Assembly: GCA_024704765.1 (NCBI GenBank) | Contig: JAKMXF010000188.1 | Coordinates: 124,001 to 188,000 of the forward strand | DNA: 64,000 nt | From: Oopsacas minuta | Lineage: Eukaryota; Porifera; Hexactinellida; Lyssacinosida; Leucopsacidae | Direction: 5' to 3' | In this document: positions 1 through 10,556 of the stretch, in pieces | Layout: each line of letters starts with the position of its first letter | How positions within the stretch are numbered: the first letter of the stretch is position 1 | Notes under the pieces: generated by a model | Seen by the model: only the letters and a program-made list of their open reading frames with translations | What the model was told of the DNA's origin: nothing | Database searches by the model: none | Translations under genes and position numbers: made by a program

Positions 1-967
1 GTTCCAACGTTACGTTACGCTACAAGAGGCGTCCCCTTCTTGGTGGTATGTGAAGTGTGACAGCCCCATTCTTTTTGTATTATGAAACGGTCCAAAGCGG
101 TACACAGGGAGGGGTGTCAATATTTATGGAATTTGAGTTACGTAACGTTTGAACGGCCTCATATATTAATTAGAATACAAGAGTACCCGCAGACACGAAG
201 TGTTCGCGAGCCGCAGAGCGCAAGAAAGTGAAGCTTACTTGTACTAATAATCTGGCGACGAAAATTCCGCAATTCAGAGTTGGCAAGTATGCGTTGCCTA
301 TGATGGTTTATAAATACAACAAACTTGCTTTATAACTAAGAGCTCGGTACCCCGGTTTCATGTCATTTTAAGCGGTACTTCTTTGTGAGCGGAGTAAAAT
401 CAATTACTTTCAAGCTATTGAGGGCAAAGAATTGCTTTGGTGTAACGGGAGTTTCGTTATATCCGGCTTGGTTATAATAAGAGCTTACTGTAGGAACCTT
501 ATAATAATTGATTAGATTACACAGCCCTGCGGATAGATTAATATAAGAGATTGTATATGTTAATCTATGCAGGACTGGGGTTGGTTAACTGAAATAAGGC
601 TGTGGTTAAACCTTTTCGGTTATAGCGGTTAACTGGTTAACCGCTGCAAGTATTCTTTAATATATCTAATGAAGTTTTGTACATAAAATTGAAAATATCA
701 ATACATAACTATTATATATGCAATGGTGATGCGATTGTATAAAAAGATGTTCAGCCGCAGACTGGTAGTAATGCTTAGGCTTATGTATGTTTGTTCTTTT
801 CAGAGAGGTACGCCCCCTGACCCTCCGTGTAGATGCTGCAATGCACCAGACCCCGATTGAGGCTCCTGGATCTGATAAATATTTCAGAATATTCAATATT
901 ATTAGTTCCCTACTGAACTTCTTCATGTTCTATCCTAAAATCCTATCTATAACATTCTAATTAACTA
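1..967. other. gene-free AT-rich stretch with repeat fragments
   Basis: I see no supported gene here; the open frames are short and not protein-like. About 340-480 holds phrases such as 'gagcggagtaaaatca' and 'gtttcgttatatccgg' that resemble the pogo-like repeat debris near 42.2-42.4 kb. A miniature-element end starts near 569 (see separate entry). A GC-rich motif around 198-235 (cgcgagccgc...gcgcaag) recurs elsewhere in the window. Confidence 0.5.
569..650. repeat. fragment of a CAGGRCTG miniature element
   Basis: The stretch starts CAGGACTGGGGTTGGTTAAC and continues with repeated ggtta/taacc words. It closely matches the left end of the better-preserved miniature element at 10748-11121 (CAGGGCTGGGGTTGGTTAAC). 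No matching right end is visible before the mariner at 968, so this is a truncated copy. The CAGGG-type end suggests hAT relatives, which is inference. Confidence 0.5.
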
Positions 968-2183
968 CGAGGGGCACTCGAAAAGTTTTGTCGTTTATAT
1001 ACTTATATAATAGGTACTACATATTATATGGTCACATTTTTTCAAAATACTCGCCCTGCCCTGACACTCTATACACCTTTTGATGCGTTTAAACCAGGTA
1101 TTAAAGCACATTTTCCATTCTTCTTTGGGTATCTCCTCAATTGCTAAGAAAAGTGCCCCGGTCAACTCTTCATTGCTGAAAAATCTCCTCCCACGAAGTT
1201 GATCTTTCAGCTTTGGGAATAACCAAAAATCGCAAGGGGCTAGATCTGGACTGTAGGGTGGGTGGGGTAGCGTTCCGATCCTATAATTCTCTAAAAACTT
1301 ACGAGTTCTTAGTGCTGTATGTGATGAAGCATTATCGTGGTGAAGCAGGATTCCTCGGACACCTGACTTCTCACGTTGTTTTTCTATAGCACTGAATACT
1401 TTCGGAAGACATATTATGGTATACCAATCAGCGGTGACTGTTTTCCTATCCTCAAGTGCAATTCCTTCAACAAATCCATTACGTCTAAAGAAAATCGCCC
1501 ACATCTGCTTTCCGACTGATCTAATTCTCCGGACCTTTGTTGGAGGTAAACCACCTTCTTCGACCCACTCCTTAGATTGTCTCTTCGTTTCTGGATCATG
1601 TGGTATATTCATGTCTCATCGCCTGTGAGTATTTCAGAAACAACTCTAGAAGTTCCATTAACAAATCTTTTAAGCATAATTTTGCAAAAGTCCACTAGGC
1701 ACTTTTTCTGATCGGACGACAAAGAATGCGGGATCCAACGTGCACATAACTGTCTAAGACCAAGCTCTTTATGTAAGATGACGTTTATACTCCCCGATGA
1801 CAATTTGGTTTCATGTTCTAACTGAGCGTAAGTAACATGAGGGTCTTTTGTTACTTCGTCCAACACCAGCTCTACATTTTCGACCGTGTGTGTAATACTG
1901 GGCCTACCAGGACGGGGACCATCTTCAAGAATAAAATTTCCATGAATAAACTCTGAGTACCATCGCTCTACTGTTCTCAAATAAGGAGCTATATTTGGGA
2001 AGTGCTTCTGCAAAGTTTCGCGTATTTCCAAACGGCTCTTCTCAAGTTTGAACAAAATTAAAATCATCGCTCTAAAATCGCGTTTTGTGAGGTCAGATTC
2101 TGGTTGAGAATCATATAAAATAATTTTATTAGAAAATACTTGTGGTTTAATAACAAACGACAAAACTTTTCGAGTGCCCTTCG
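968..2183 (-). mobile_element. mariner-family transposon, near full length, inactive
   Basis: The ends form 30-bp terminal inverted repeats, 968-997 against 2154-2183, with two mismatches. They are flanked on both sides by the TA dinucleotide (966-967 and 2184-2185) that Tc1/mariner elements duplicate on insertion. The length, 1216 bp, is typical for mariner. The transposase lies inside on the minus strand and is broken. The intact repeats and target site indicate fairly recent insertion. If GFM1 continues beyond the left edge, the element sits inside its first intron. Confidence 0.92.
995..2120 (-). pseudogene. mariner transposase (DD34D), broken by a stop and a 1-base frameshift
   Basis: Two overlapping frames together make one mariner transposase. 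The upstream part (2120 to about 1600) carries the paired helix-turn-helix DNA-binding region and ends in TGDET, the first catalytic Asp. The downstream part (about 1612 to 995) carries HHDNASSH with the second Asp and SPDLAPCDFW with the third, 34 residues apart, so the class is DD34D. The break lies right behind the first Asp: the conserved Trp codon reads TGA, and one base is missing a few codons later. No convincing start Met survives at the 5' end, because the only upstream start lies outside the inverted repeat. The protein cannot be made. Confidence 0.9.
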
Positions 2184-2185
2184 TA

Positions 2186-3161
2186 TCCTGCAATTACTTC
2201 GTGTCTAACTTTTGAAACAAGATCACTAGCATCAATTTGAAATATGTGCAAGAAGGGTGTGAAAATACGATTAGTCATACGATTAATCACTGAGTGAGAG
2301 ACTTGAAAATGACAAAATTGGTATCTACATACTCGACTACCCCTGATTAGCGGTTAAAAAGAAATCTCTAGCTTCATTTTGAATAAAATGCAGGTGTGAA
2401 AATATGATTAATCATAAGATACATCTGTGAATTAGTTACTTTCGAGCTCTAAAACTCTCAAAATCAGACCCTACATACCCAATTACACCTGCCAACATGT
2501 TGAAGCCTAATTTCTAACATGGATTTTAATTTTACATAGAAAGGTTTGAGAATATGTTTAATCACCAAAAAGGTGTGAAATATTCACTTTAGAAAAATTC
2601 ATACCCGCGGTGCAAATCTCCGAACCAAAATGTATATGTGTACAAATTTTCATGTAAATCTGATTGTTAGATTTCGCACTGCAGAGCAGACGGACGTACG
2701 GACGTCGCACATCGTCCATGCCATTAGGGAATTATCTACTTCTGTTGCTCTACTATAAGTTTGCATGGAGGGCTCGCCGTCCTTAAGCAATTATATATAT
2801 TTGGTTCAAAATAATGGCGCCCCTGGAACACGAAATTATTAAAACAACAGCCCTGAATTAGAAAAAATACAAATTCCAATATACATAAGTCTTAAAGTAA
2901 AGGAGTTTACAGAAAGAGCTGATAAGCTTATGATCCTAGGGGGCGGATCCAGGGGTAGGGTAGAGCCCGCCTATTGTTGTATTATTGTGTGAAAAATATT
3001 TGTACCAATTACCTCGGACAACCCTAAAGTGCTCGCTATGCTCAAGCTCAGCCACTTCCCTCGCTTTGAACAATCAGGGATCCGCCATTGTATTAAACAG
3101 AGTTTCGTAATGACAGAATGCCCAAATTTAATTACTATCCCGTTAGAAAGAAGAGTATTAC
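2186..3161. other. gene-free stretch, probably GFM1 intron
   Basis: Stops occur in all frames and no conserved protein is seen. About 2225-2600 repeats phrases such as gtgtgaaaatatgattaatca several times, so it looks like decayed repeat DNA. Since the GFM1 exon at 3162-3533 ends in a splice donor and no next exon is visible to its left, this stretch is most simply intronic. Confidence 0.4.
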
Positions 3162-3533
3162 CTGAGTAGCAGCTGACTGAATAGTAATTCCTCTCTGTCT
3201 CTCTAGCTCCATAGAGTCCATGGTAGCTCCTACATGATCCTTACCCTTAACTTCATGCATCTCGCTTATGCGTCCTGAATAGAACAATATGCGTTCACTG
3301 ACTGTAGTTTTACCGGAGTCAATATGAGCTGATATACCAATATTCCTGGTACGCTCTATCAGGTTACCATTCCCTACAAGCTCTGTCTGTTGCTTAGTAC
3401 TATACAGCTCTACCTGTCTATACAGGTGTACCCACCTGTATCTGACTATATTCACACAGCTAGGAAATGTGTGTAGACACTTCATATAATAAGCTAAGTA
3501 GGTAACACCTTGGATTAATTGTATTTGTATCAT
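3162..3533 (-). CDS. GFM1: mitochondrial elongation factor G, first exon only
   Basis: The exon encodes the start of the translational GTPase domain of mitochondrial EF-G1. The P-loop AHIDSGKTT, the [10 protein letters not shown] segment, the MHEVKGKD segment and the switch I region [19 protein letters not shown] are all present and typical. EF-G1 moves tRNA and mRNA through the mitochondrial ribosome. The N-terminus is Cys/Tyr/Arg-rich and could be a mitochondrial presequence; the real start may be the Met that begins MKCLHTF. The coding frame runs into a splice donor (CTCAG|GTAATA) at 3162/3161. The remaining exons (more than 600 residues) are not to the left within this window, so they lie beyond it or have been lost. 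Confidence 0.82.
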
Positions 3534-3697
3534 AATATGAACTAGCACACGTGTTTATTAAGCTAAAAATCACTTCAAATCTATTAGAATCTACTATCTA
3601 CATTGAATTTGGAGGTTTCTAGGTAATTAGGTTTGGTGTATTCTAACTCCAGATAGGGTAAAGAGAGAAATTAATTACCAATAACACTGTTCAACAG

Positions 3698-4055
3698 GGC
3701 TGGCTAGTTTAAACCGGGTTAAATCACATTTAGTGGGTTAAACTGGGTTAATCCCTATTTTATGGTCCAAACTGGTTATTGCACTGTGCTAAACCTCATT
3801 TAATTGGGTAAACTACCTAAACTGTGTTTGAGACTCTAAATTGATTAAATTATAAACACAGTAAATATTCAAAGTCTTCATAAATAAAATTTGTAATCGT
3901 ACAATTGACTTAAAACCGGACGTTATTTAGTAAGAATTTTAGCATTCATTCCAAATAAATATATGTATTAAATAATACTAAAATTGAGTTTCAAAAAGGA
4001 GAAAAATTATGCTATAGTTTGATTAACCCTGGTTAAACTCCGAACCTGCTGTTTA
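3698..4055. repeat. miniature inverted-repeat element
   Basis: The left end (CAGGGCTGGCTAGTTTAAAC...) and the reverse complement of the right end (CAGCAGGTTCGGAGTTTAAC...) match imperfectly over about 35 bases. The interior repeats the word GGTTAAA. It belongs with the CAGGG-ended elements at 569 and 10748. No clean target duplication is visible, so it is old. The rest of 3534-5110 shows no gene. Confidence 0.5.
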
Positions 4056-5110
4056 ATGCTGATTTTTCTTCTGTGTTGAATAGAGATTTATGTTATGTGT
4101 TATCAACTATGCTGATTCCGAAAATAGAGTCCGTTTTCCACCATCACGTCACAATTTGATGATATGTGACTTGGAATATTACAAAATTACTAAAACATCA
4201 GAAATTTTTTACTGAATATTGAAGTACTCAAGGGCAATCGTTCTAAATTTTCGATAAATTATATGTTCAAATTTAAATTCAAACTGGTAAGAAGTATATA
4301 TTTGGGCGAAGCTGGTCTTTTTTGGTGAGAAAATCTAGAATTTTACGAAATAGTATTAAAGTTTATTTTTGGCCTCCGAAATGATCAGTTAAACTATAAT
4401 GTATTACAAATACTCTATAGTTTGAAAATTCTTCCTTGTTGTTGATAACTCCTTTCGTATCTGGAAAAGAATTATGAAATCTTGCTAATTTCGTTGTTTT
4501 TGATGTTGGAGCAAATTGGATTCATTTTCGGAATCAACATAGAAATATTGCTAGGAAAAGTTCGAATTCAAAGAAGAAGAAATTCTAAGGTTGATTAACG
4601 TTGACCAGTGTAATTAGTGATAATTAACGATAATTATAAGAATACAGTAGAACTAGATTAGCACGTACTCGGCTTAAGACATACTTTCGGTTAGTAGGTA
4701 CTTTTCTCCAAAACATTCCAGACATGTTGATTCAGGTGAATTTGAGGCATTCCTCTAGTGAGTCTAGTTGTTTGGTTGGGATTTACTTTGGATTAGTGAA
4801 ATGCTATGGAATGAAATGTTGGACTTTCTTCATAATGGACAACAAATTAAAAGCAGACAGACAGATAAGCAAACAACACACACATGCAATTCAAGTTTAG
4901 TATGCAATTTCAAATCAATATTTCAAAATACCTCATTGGGTTCATATGTATTAGCATGACAAATCCTGAATCCAATCCAGACAAATTCTTAGATCATATG
5001 ATATGTAAATTATAAATCAAGCTTAAAGTCACCAGAGATAAAATGTTGATAATTTCAAATACTAATTACAATCAAATCATAAACATTGAATAAGTACAAT
5101 TAAGTTGCTG

Positions 5111-7807
5111 TTATTTATCATTCCATATGCACTGACAAGAACAACATGGAGATGGACAGCAAGTATTTTCTTTAAACCAGTCAGACAAATGTTTACTATG
5201 TCCCCAGTGACCACAGGTCTGACACCATGTGATCCAGTCATCAGTTGGTTTACTGTCCACTCCTGTGCCATTAGGCACATGTTCAGCAGATGATCCCATG
5301 TGTCTATGACATACAACACACCTAGGAAGCGGTTTATAACAAGAGGGACAGCACGATCCACTAGTAGACACGTTCTTCTCTGTAGAGAGATGAATTGAAG
5401 CGAGTTTCCTTCCACGTAACTCCTTCCTGTCATCTCCAGAGATACGCTTCCCACAATAACCACATTGAATATACCATTTAGCATTAGCTATATCATCAGG
5501 AGGACGTTGATTAAGTAGTTTGTTGCGAGCAATTTGCAGACGGCATCTCTCCTTCCATAGACGTGTCCTGTCCATGTAATCACATAGACACCCCCACCAG
5601 CAATCTATCAGTTTTGAGATTTCAGGTGGTACTAAACTACCCATGTCAAGGGAGTATTTTAAGGTCATAGATGAGAGGATACACACAGTGAGTAGATCTC
5701 CACTCTCTAACAAATATTTCCTCATAATAGGAATACCACGGGTACCTAGGCCTGTCAAGAAGAGACCTTCTAACAGAGATTTTGTCTCTATCTCCTTCAA
5801 CAGATCAGTTCTGAATCTGTCTAGATCTTTGTCTGAGAGATAACTACACGCTAGTATGAACTTATCATTAGCAGGTATGTGTTCATTTCTTATAATATTA
5901 TATAGATCTGAGTAGTGCGAGTAGAGAATACGTACACACAGACGTAGATAGGGATCGGTTAGTGTGGTGGCCTGATTGATACAGGTTTCTATCCAATACT
6001 TGTTCTGAAGACAAGATGGATATCCTGCTAATGCCATGGCAGCTATACTAGCATCTCTCTCACTAGACGCAACTTTACGAAGCAGTTGAATAGCTCTACG
6101 TACTCCAGTGTTACTTTCTGATATTACAATTTGTAGTACAGCTTTCCCTAACTTGTTTTCTGATAGCAATCGCTCTGTTAAATCATCTCCTATTCCACTA
6201 GGGAGCCAGCCTAGCAGACGTAGACTCATCTCTCGGTTAGGAGAGTAATGCCAGCATGGTGACACGCCCCTGTCTCCAATGGGATCAGGACTCACATCGC
6301 AATACTCATAATCATGTTTGTTTGTTTGTATCAGACACAGTACGTTGGCTGCTAACCCATTCAGCATAACATCACCCAGTTGCATTCCATGTCCTCTGCC
6401 TTCTAGGCCTGTCTCCATACTACCTAACCACTCCCATAATGCAACCAGCTCCTCCCCCATACTTCCCATATCTGTACACACCCGTAGATTGGTGACAGGA
6501 CTGAAGCAGTAGCCTGCCTGTATACGTCTGTGTATTGTATCAGCTGGTGACAAATGATGTGGGAAATAGCAGAGAGAAAGATTTATGTCAGAAGCACGAG
6601 CAAGAGGACCCTGAGGAGACATAGCTAGCACAGTGTGTGAGTGGAGTATCACTTGTAAGAACTTTGATTTTATAGAAGACTGAGTAGTAGTAGAAGACTG
6701 AGTAGGAGGAGGAGAAGACTGAGTAGAAGGTAGGAGTATTATAATAGCAGATACAATAGTAGGGTGAGGTAGGAATGTGAAGCGAGAGTCGGGATGCATA
6801 ATATGTATGTCATGCAGTTTCTCACTAATCAAATTACGGGCGAAATCGTGTGATTGTTGTCCATTAGGCGTGGGGTAGAAGACACCCTCCTCTGTTGTAG
6901 CAGCATTAATAATTCCAGATTCGTGTCGAGGTAGAGTCAGCTGGTATATTTCAGGATATGACGTCATAACAATTAGAGTACTATGACGTAACAGAGACCA
7001 GCAAATACTGACTACGGGGTGTTGTGTGTGGAATGAGAAGAAGTTTGGATTAAATGCTTCCAGGCTCCAGACTCGCACTCTACAGTCACAGTATCCTGCT
7101 GCGTACAGTTTGGATAGGTTGTCAGTACAAATTCCGTTTATGACTTTACTTTTGTTATGTTTGCCGAGTTGAGCTTGACTAAAGTCGTACAGACCTACAC
7201 CCCCGAGGTTCGAGTATACCAGATGCTGTGCTGAGTCTGCTACCCAGCTGAGAGCATTCAGGTGTCCAGTGGTTATAACAGGGTATAGACTGTTATTCCC
7301 TTCTGTTGTCAGCTTTGTGATATCCCATATACGGAGACTCTGATCAGGTTTGTGTATCTTCGGGTACCCGATAGCCAGGTAGTTCGGTTGTGTTGGATTC
7401 CATGCCATAGAGGTACAAGCCCGTTTGAAGCCTCCTCCCTGGAATATATCATTGATGTAGGTAGGAATATCTAGCTTACGATCCGGGCTTAGATTGAGTA
7501 GAATAACTTTAGCATTACTGAATCCAACAGCGAATATATACTTATAATTCTTATCAGGTTTCCAGGCTACACATACAGCTGTAGCAGTAGGGTCTATAAG
7601 ATAGGAGCGTGTGGGTCTGGTGGATACAAGAGAGAGAGGGAGGTTTGAAACTTTAAGATCAGAAAGTGAAATAGTTTCTAGTCTGAATACAGATATCTCT
7701 ACTGGTGTGAAAGAAGCTATTTCATATTTGTCATTTGGCGAAGAATGTAGTTCTAACTTGCTATGATGGTCTATCTCAACTGGGTAAGAGATCTTAGTGA
7801 AGCTCAT
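5111..7807 (-). CDS. MIOS: MIOS (Mio), GATOR2 complex subunit
   Basis: An uninterrupted 898-codon frame matches the WD-repeat protein Mios, a scaffold subunit of GATOR2 that signals amino-acid sufficiency to TORC1 at the lysosome. The N-terminal part (about 60-330) is a WD40 propeller with family-specific phrases such as VCVAWKPD...IFAVG and TSMAWNPTQPNYLAIG. The middle is alpha-helical. The C-terminus (residues about 782-894) is a Cys/His-rich zinc module with CGYCGK, CCPSCY, CVVCH and CQTCGHWGH pairs, the RING/zinc-ribbon expected for this family. Human MIOS has 875 residues, so the length fits. A short Ser/Thr/Gln/Pro-rich insert near residues 360-385 is low complexity. The whole gene lacks introns. 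I chose the first ATG because the conserved N-terminal propeller begins soon after it. Confidence 0.94.
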   Translation of the reverse strand: MSFTKISYPVEIDHHSKLELHSSPNDKYEIASFTPVEISVFRLETISLSDLKVSNLPLSLVSTRPTRSYLIDPTATAVCVAWKPDKNYKYIFAVGFSNAKVILLNLSPDRKLDIPTYINDIFQGGGFKRACTSMAWNPTQPNYLAIGYPKIHKPDQSLRIWDITKLTTEGNNSLYPVITTGHLNALSWVADSAQHLVYSNLGGVGLYDFSQAQLGKHNKSKVINGICTDNLSKLYAAGYCDCRVRVWSLEAFNPNFFSFHTQHPVVSICWSLLRHSTLIVMTSYPEIYQLTLPRHESGIINAATTEEGVFYPTPNGQQSHDFARNLISEKLHDIHIMHPDSRFTFLPHPTIVSAIIILLPSTQSSPPPTQSSTTTQSSIKSKFLQVILHSHTVLAMSPQGPLARASDINLSLCYFPHHLSPADTIHRRIQAGYCFSPVTNLRVCTDMGSMGEELVALWEWLGSMETGLEGRGHGMQLGDVMLNGLAANVLCLIQTNKHDYEYCDVSPDPIGDRGVSPCWHYSPNREMSLRLLGWLPSGIGDDLTERLLSENKLGKAVLQIVISESNTGVRRAIQLLRKVASSERDASIAAMALAGYPSCLQNKYWIETCINQATTLTDPYLRLCVRILYSHYSDLYNIIRNEHIPANDKFILACSYLSDKDLDRFRTDLLKEIETKSLLEGLFLTGLGTRGIPIMRKYLLESGDLLTVCILSSMTLKYSLDMGSLVPPEISKLIDCWWGCLCDYMDRTRLWKERCRLQIARNKLLNQRPPDDIANAKWYIQCGYCGKRISGDDRKELRGRKLASIHLSTEKNVSTSGSCCPSCYKPLPRCVVCHRHMGSSAEHVPNGTGVDSKPTDDWITWCQTCGHWGHSKHLSDWFKENTCCPSPCCSCQCIWNDK

Positions 7808-8017
7808 TAGATACTAATTAATTAACGAGTCATAATTTAGTATAACAAGAAAACTCTCAAGGAGTATTTTAGGTTTTATCTTTTCAAAATATTCAGGCTG
7901 CAATAACAATACAATCAGAATTTGATCCAGCCTCTGGTTTCAGTGGCTGGGCATGGGGAGTGGGAATATCGGAAAGTTGATTGTGAAGGAAATTTGGTCG
8001 CCGAAACATCCTTGCAG
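7808..8017. other. short 5' flank of MIOS
   Basis: Non-coding. An acceptor-like AG (aattaattag) lies 6 bases before the MIOS start codon. Confidence 0.3.
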
Positions 8018-8025
8018 GTAAAAAC

Positions 8026-8438
8026 TAGAGATGCACCGGATATGAAAATTTCCCATCCGACCGGATAAGATATCCGGCTTCTAATTTCCGGTTATCCGGC
8101 CGGATACTTTTGTTAAATATTTGGGTACTCCACCTAGCTCAGTATATAGTGAAAGATTATTTAGTAGTGCTGGAATTGTATTTGAAGAAAGGCGCAACAG
8201 ATTGTTACCTGAAAAAGGAGAGCATCTCCTCTTCATTCAGAAAAATTTAGGATTATTAGATTTCCATTATTAGTGTCTCGATAGGTTTATTATAGCACAG
8301 TATATCTAGGACTAGACATTTGAGTTATTGTACGTAGATTACATCAAATCATGCATTTTGTCTATATATATTATTATCCGGCATATCAATGAAATTGGCC
8401 GGATACCGGATAGAAACCGGATATCCGGTGCATCTCTA
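8026..8438 (+). mobile_element. internally deleted hAT element with perfect 8-bp target duplication
   Basis: The ends are inverted repeats, TAGAGATGCACCGGATAT at 8026 and its complement ending at 8438. They are flanked by an exact 8-bp direct duplication, gtaaaaac, at 8018-8025 and 8439-8446. Eight-base duplications and this terminal sequence are characteristic of hAT transposons. CCGGATA motifs are repeated in both sub-terminal regions, as for transposase binding sites. Only the 3' end of the transposase gene remains inside. The perfect duplication points to recent insertion. Confidence 0.93.
8121..8273 (+). pseudogene. hAT transposase C-terminal dimerisation fragment
   Basis: A 50-codon open stretch ends in TAG and encodes the C-terminal hAT dimerisation motif, with SERLFSSAG and RRNRLLPEK followed by LLFIQKNL. 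All upstream transposase sequence (BED finger, catalytic domain) has been deleted, so it is a remnant carried by the miniature element rather than a gene. There is no start codon. Confidence 0.88.
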
Positions 8439-8548
8439 GTAAAAACTAATCCAAGGTAGATCTTTACTCCAACCAACCCAGGAACAATATCCAAGCAGGT
8501 AGGGTCATTTATCCAGGACAAATCTCACTACAACCTAGCCATTAGTGT

Positions 8549-8669
8549 AGCGGTTCCCAACCTTTCTTAGCCGTGGCCCCCCTATACCAATTTTAACATA
8601 TTCTGTGGTCCCCTGCTATCGTCCGTGGATCACCAAGGGGTCCATGGACCCCAGGTTGGGAACCCCTGC
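8549..8669. mobile_element. 121-bp hAT miniature element with perfect target duplication
   Basis: The ends AGCGGTTCCCAACCT and (complement) GCAGGGGTTCCCAACCT form a terminal inverted repeat of a kind widely seen in hAT miniature elements. The 8-bp sequence attagtgt flanks the element exactly on both sides (8541-8548 and 8670-8677). It has no coding capacity. It lies only about 100 bp from the other hAT element at 8026-8438. Confidence 0.93.
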
Positions 8670-9156
8670 ATTAGTGTCAAATGACCTGGAAAACGATGAA
8701 TTTTCTTTGAGACCAATTTTCCCATCATAGACCATGTTGTGGTTAGATGAATCCCTGAATTGAATACAAATATACATTCGAAATTTCGAATATTGTTTTA
8801 GTAAGCGTATGACCCAGAGAACCTGTATATAGCGGCCAGTGTTCCCAGATCATGAACAAAGTTCATAGATTTTGCCTTTTTGGCATGAAAGAATAAACAT
8901 AATATGATAGATGATTTTGGCATGACATTGTGGGCAGATCAACACTGGTAAACCCAACAGTAATTGCAATAAAATTAAATAATATTTCTAAATCGACCAA
9001 TTCCCATTCCAGCTATTATTCAACACACTTGCTTGGATAACATAATACTCATATACTGGTTGTATAAAATTTATAACTTTAATAATAATTGCAAATTCTA
9101 TAGATAGCATTTAAAAATATAACAGGAGAAAATAATTAAAAACCGTCACAATTTGA

Positions 9157-10527
9157 TCACACCTTGAATATCAGAGTATAATTCACAAGGAGGAAGGCTA
9201 CCAATCCCCCTATGAACGATCCTAACTGGGTACCCAGAGCAATCAAAAGTAAAAATGTAGGTCCTCCTTCCTTCTTAGCCAGAACTCCTACCCCTACCTT
9301 AAGATATCCAGCTATCAGTCCAGATAACGAGAACAGAACAATTACATGGAGCTCCCCTATCAAACTACCTTCCAACGGTTTGGGCTCAATCAATACAGAT
9401 AAGAATATCAGCCATATACAGATCAGCAGATAAGTAGCCAGCATGCACCATAGAGATAACGTTGCTCTAGGTTTGATTACACCTCCAAGGAATGATCCTA
9501 TAGGAACAGCAATCAGAGTGAGATTGATAGACAATAGAAATGTAGATGAGCCGTAAGGAATAGTAAAGTAAGGTGCAATTGAATACAGAAAGCTATTAGC
9601 AAATGCACACAGAATAACCTGAATACAAATATACTGTACTAGAGCAACATAGTTAGTCTTATACTCTCCGGGTTGTAGAACTCTCTGAGAAGGGACTAAT
9701 GTCTCAGAAGTATTTTCAGTCTCTGGAGAATTCTTAAACACAGTTATTGTTGTCATATGATTCCGCTCTCGTCTCACCAAAGGCAGGAATAGAATTAGCG
9801 TGAAGGCTATAAAACTGATTGTTGTAATGACTGTAATAACAATGAAATAGATAGTAGGGGAAAACCTCAGTCCTTTTATAGGATTCCCTGTCTGGTGACA
9901 CTCTCTAGACGCACTACCCTGTACTAACGCCCAGAGGCTAGGTAACACCCCGCTTAAACCCTCTCCTACGTATAATGCACTAATATAAGGTGTGGGATAG
10001 AGGGCTACAAATGGGAGAAACAGAACTGTACTAGTGCAGTCACACACAGCCAAACAGCCTGTTAGAATGAAGAATGGAATACTCACAGTTACGTCATCAT
10101 AGATCACAACTTCTTGTGACCAAAATATAATTATAAATATACTAGTTATGAAAGCGAAGCAGAGAATACAGTATATGACAGCTATATCTAGATAGTGTGT
10201 CTTCTTCCATATTAGTTTAACCACCGCCCAAACCAACAAGTATGCTAAAGGACCAATGTTAGCACATTGTACTATTATGACAATATAGGATGTTAGTTTG
10301 TAGCATTCTGGTAGTATAGCTGTTAGCACAGGGCTCTCAGACAAAGCTCCATTGGCTGCAGTCCACGAAACTAAGCCGAAAAGTATAAATAGAAGGTAGG
10401 CTATGAAGGATACGCTCTTTATCTGGTTACATTTTTCTTTAAATTCTGTGGATTTCTCATTAACAAAGGCTTTGAAAGAACTTGAGAATTCTTGAACTGA
10501 TGAGAATCTAGATTCTAGCATGATCAT
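9157..10527 (-). CDS. SLC52A: riboflavin transporter, SLC52 family
   Basis: The 456-residue protein has about 11 membrane segments and matches the SLC52 (RFVT) vitamin B2 carriers of animal plasma membranes. Diagnostic segments are the loop and helix around VQCANIGPLAY (residues about 85-95) and the long block CDCTSTVLFLPFVALY followed by YVGEGLSGVLPSLWALVQGS. A cytosolic loop of about 60 residues separates the two helix bundles near residue 265. Human members have 445-469 residues, so the length fits. I start at the ATG at 10527; a good splice-acceptor-like tract, gatttcag, ends 2 bases upstream of it, so translation further upstream is unlikely. Single coding exon. The human paralogue it is closest to cannot be told by eye. 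Confidence 0.9.
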   Translation of the reverse strand: MIMLESRFSSVQEFSSSFKAFVNEKSTEFKEKCNQIKSVSFIAYLLFILFGLVSWTAANGALSESPVLTAILPECYKLTSYIVIIVQCANIGPLAYLLVWAVVKLIWKKTHYLDIAVIYCILCFAFITSIFIIIFWSQEVVIYDDVTVSIPFFILTGCLAVCDCTSTVLFLPFVALYPTPYISALYVGEGLSGVLPSLWALVQGSASRECHQTGNPIKGLRFSPTIYFIVITVITTISFIAFTLILFLPLVRRERNHMTTITVFKNSPETENTSETLVPSQRVLQPGEYKTNYVALVQYICIQVILCAFANSFLYSIAPYFTIPYGSSTFLLSINLTLIAVPIGSFLGGVIKPRATLSLWCMLATYLLICIWLIFLSVLIEPKPLEGSLIGELHVIVLFSLSGLIAGYLKVGVGVLAKKEGGPTFLLLIALGTQLGSFIGGLVAFLLVNYTLIFKV

Positions 10528-10556
10528 ATCTGAAATCAAATATCAGTATATTAATA

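Noticed and set aside
666-926. 86-codon minus-strand open frame
   Set aside because: Overlaps repeat debris, no protein-like pattern.
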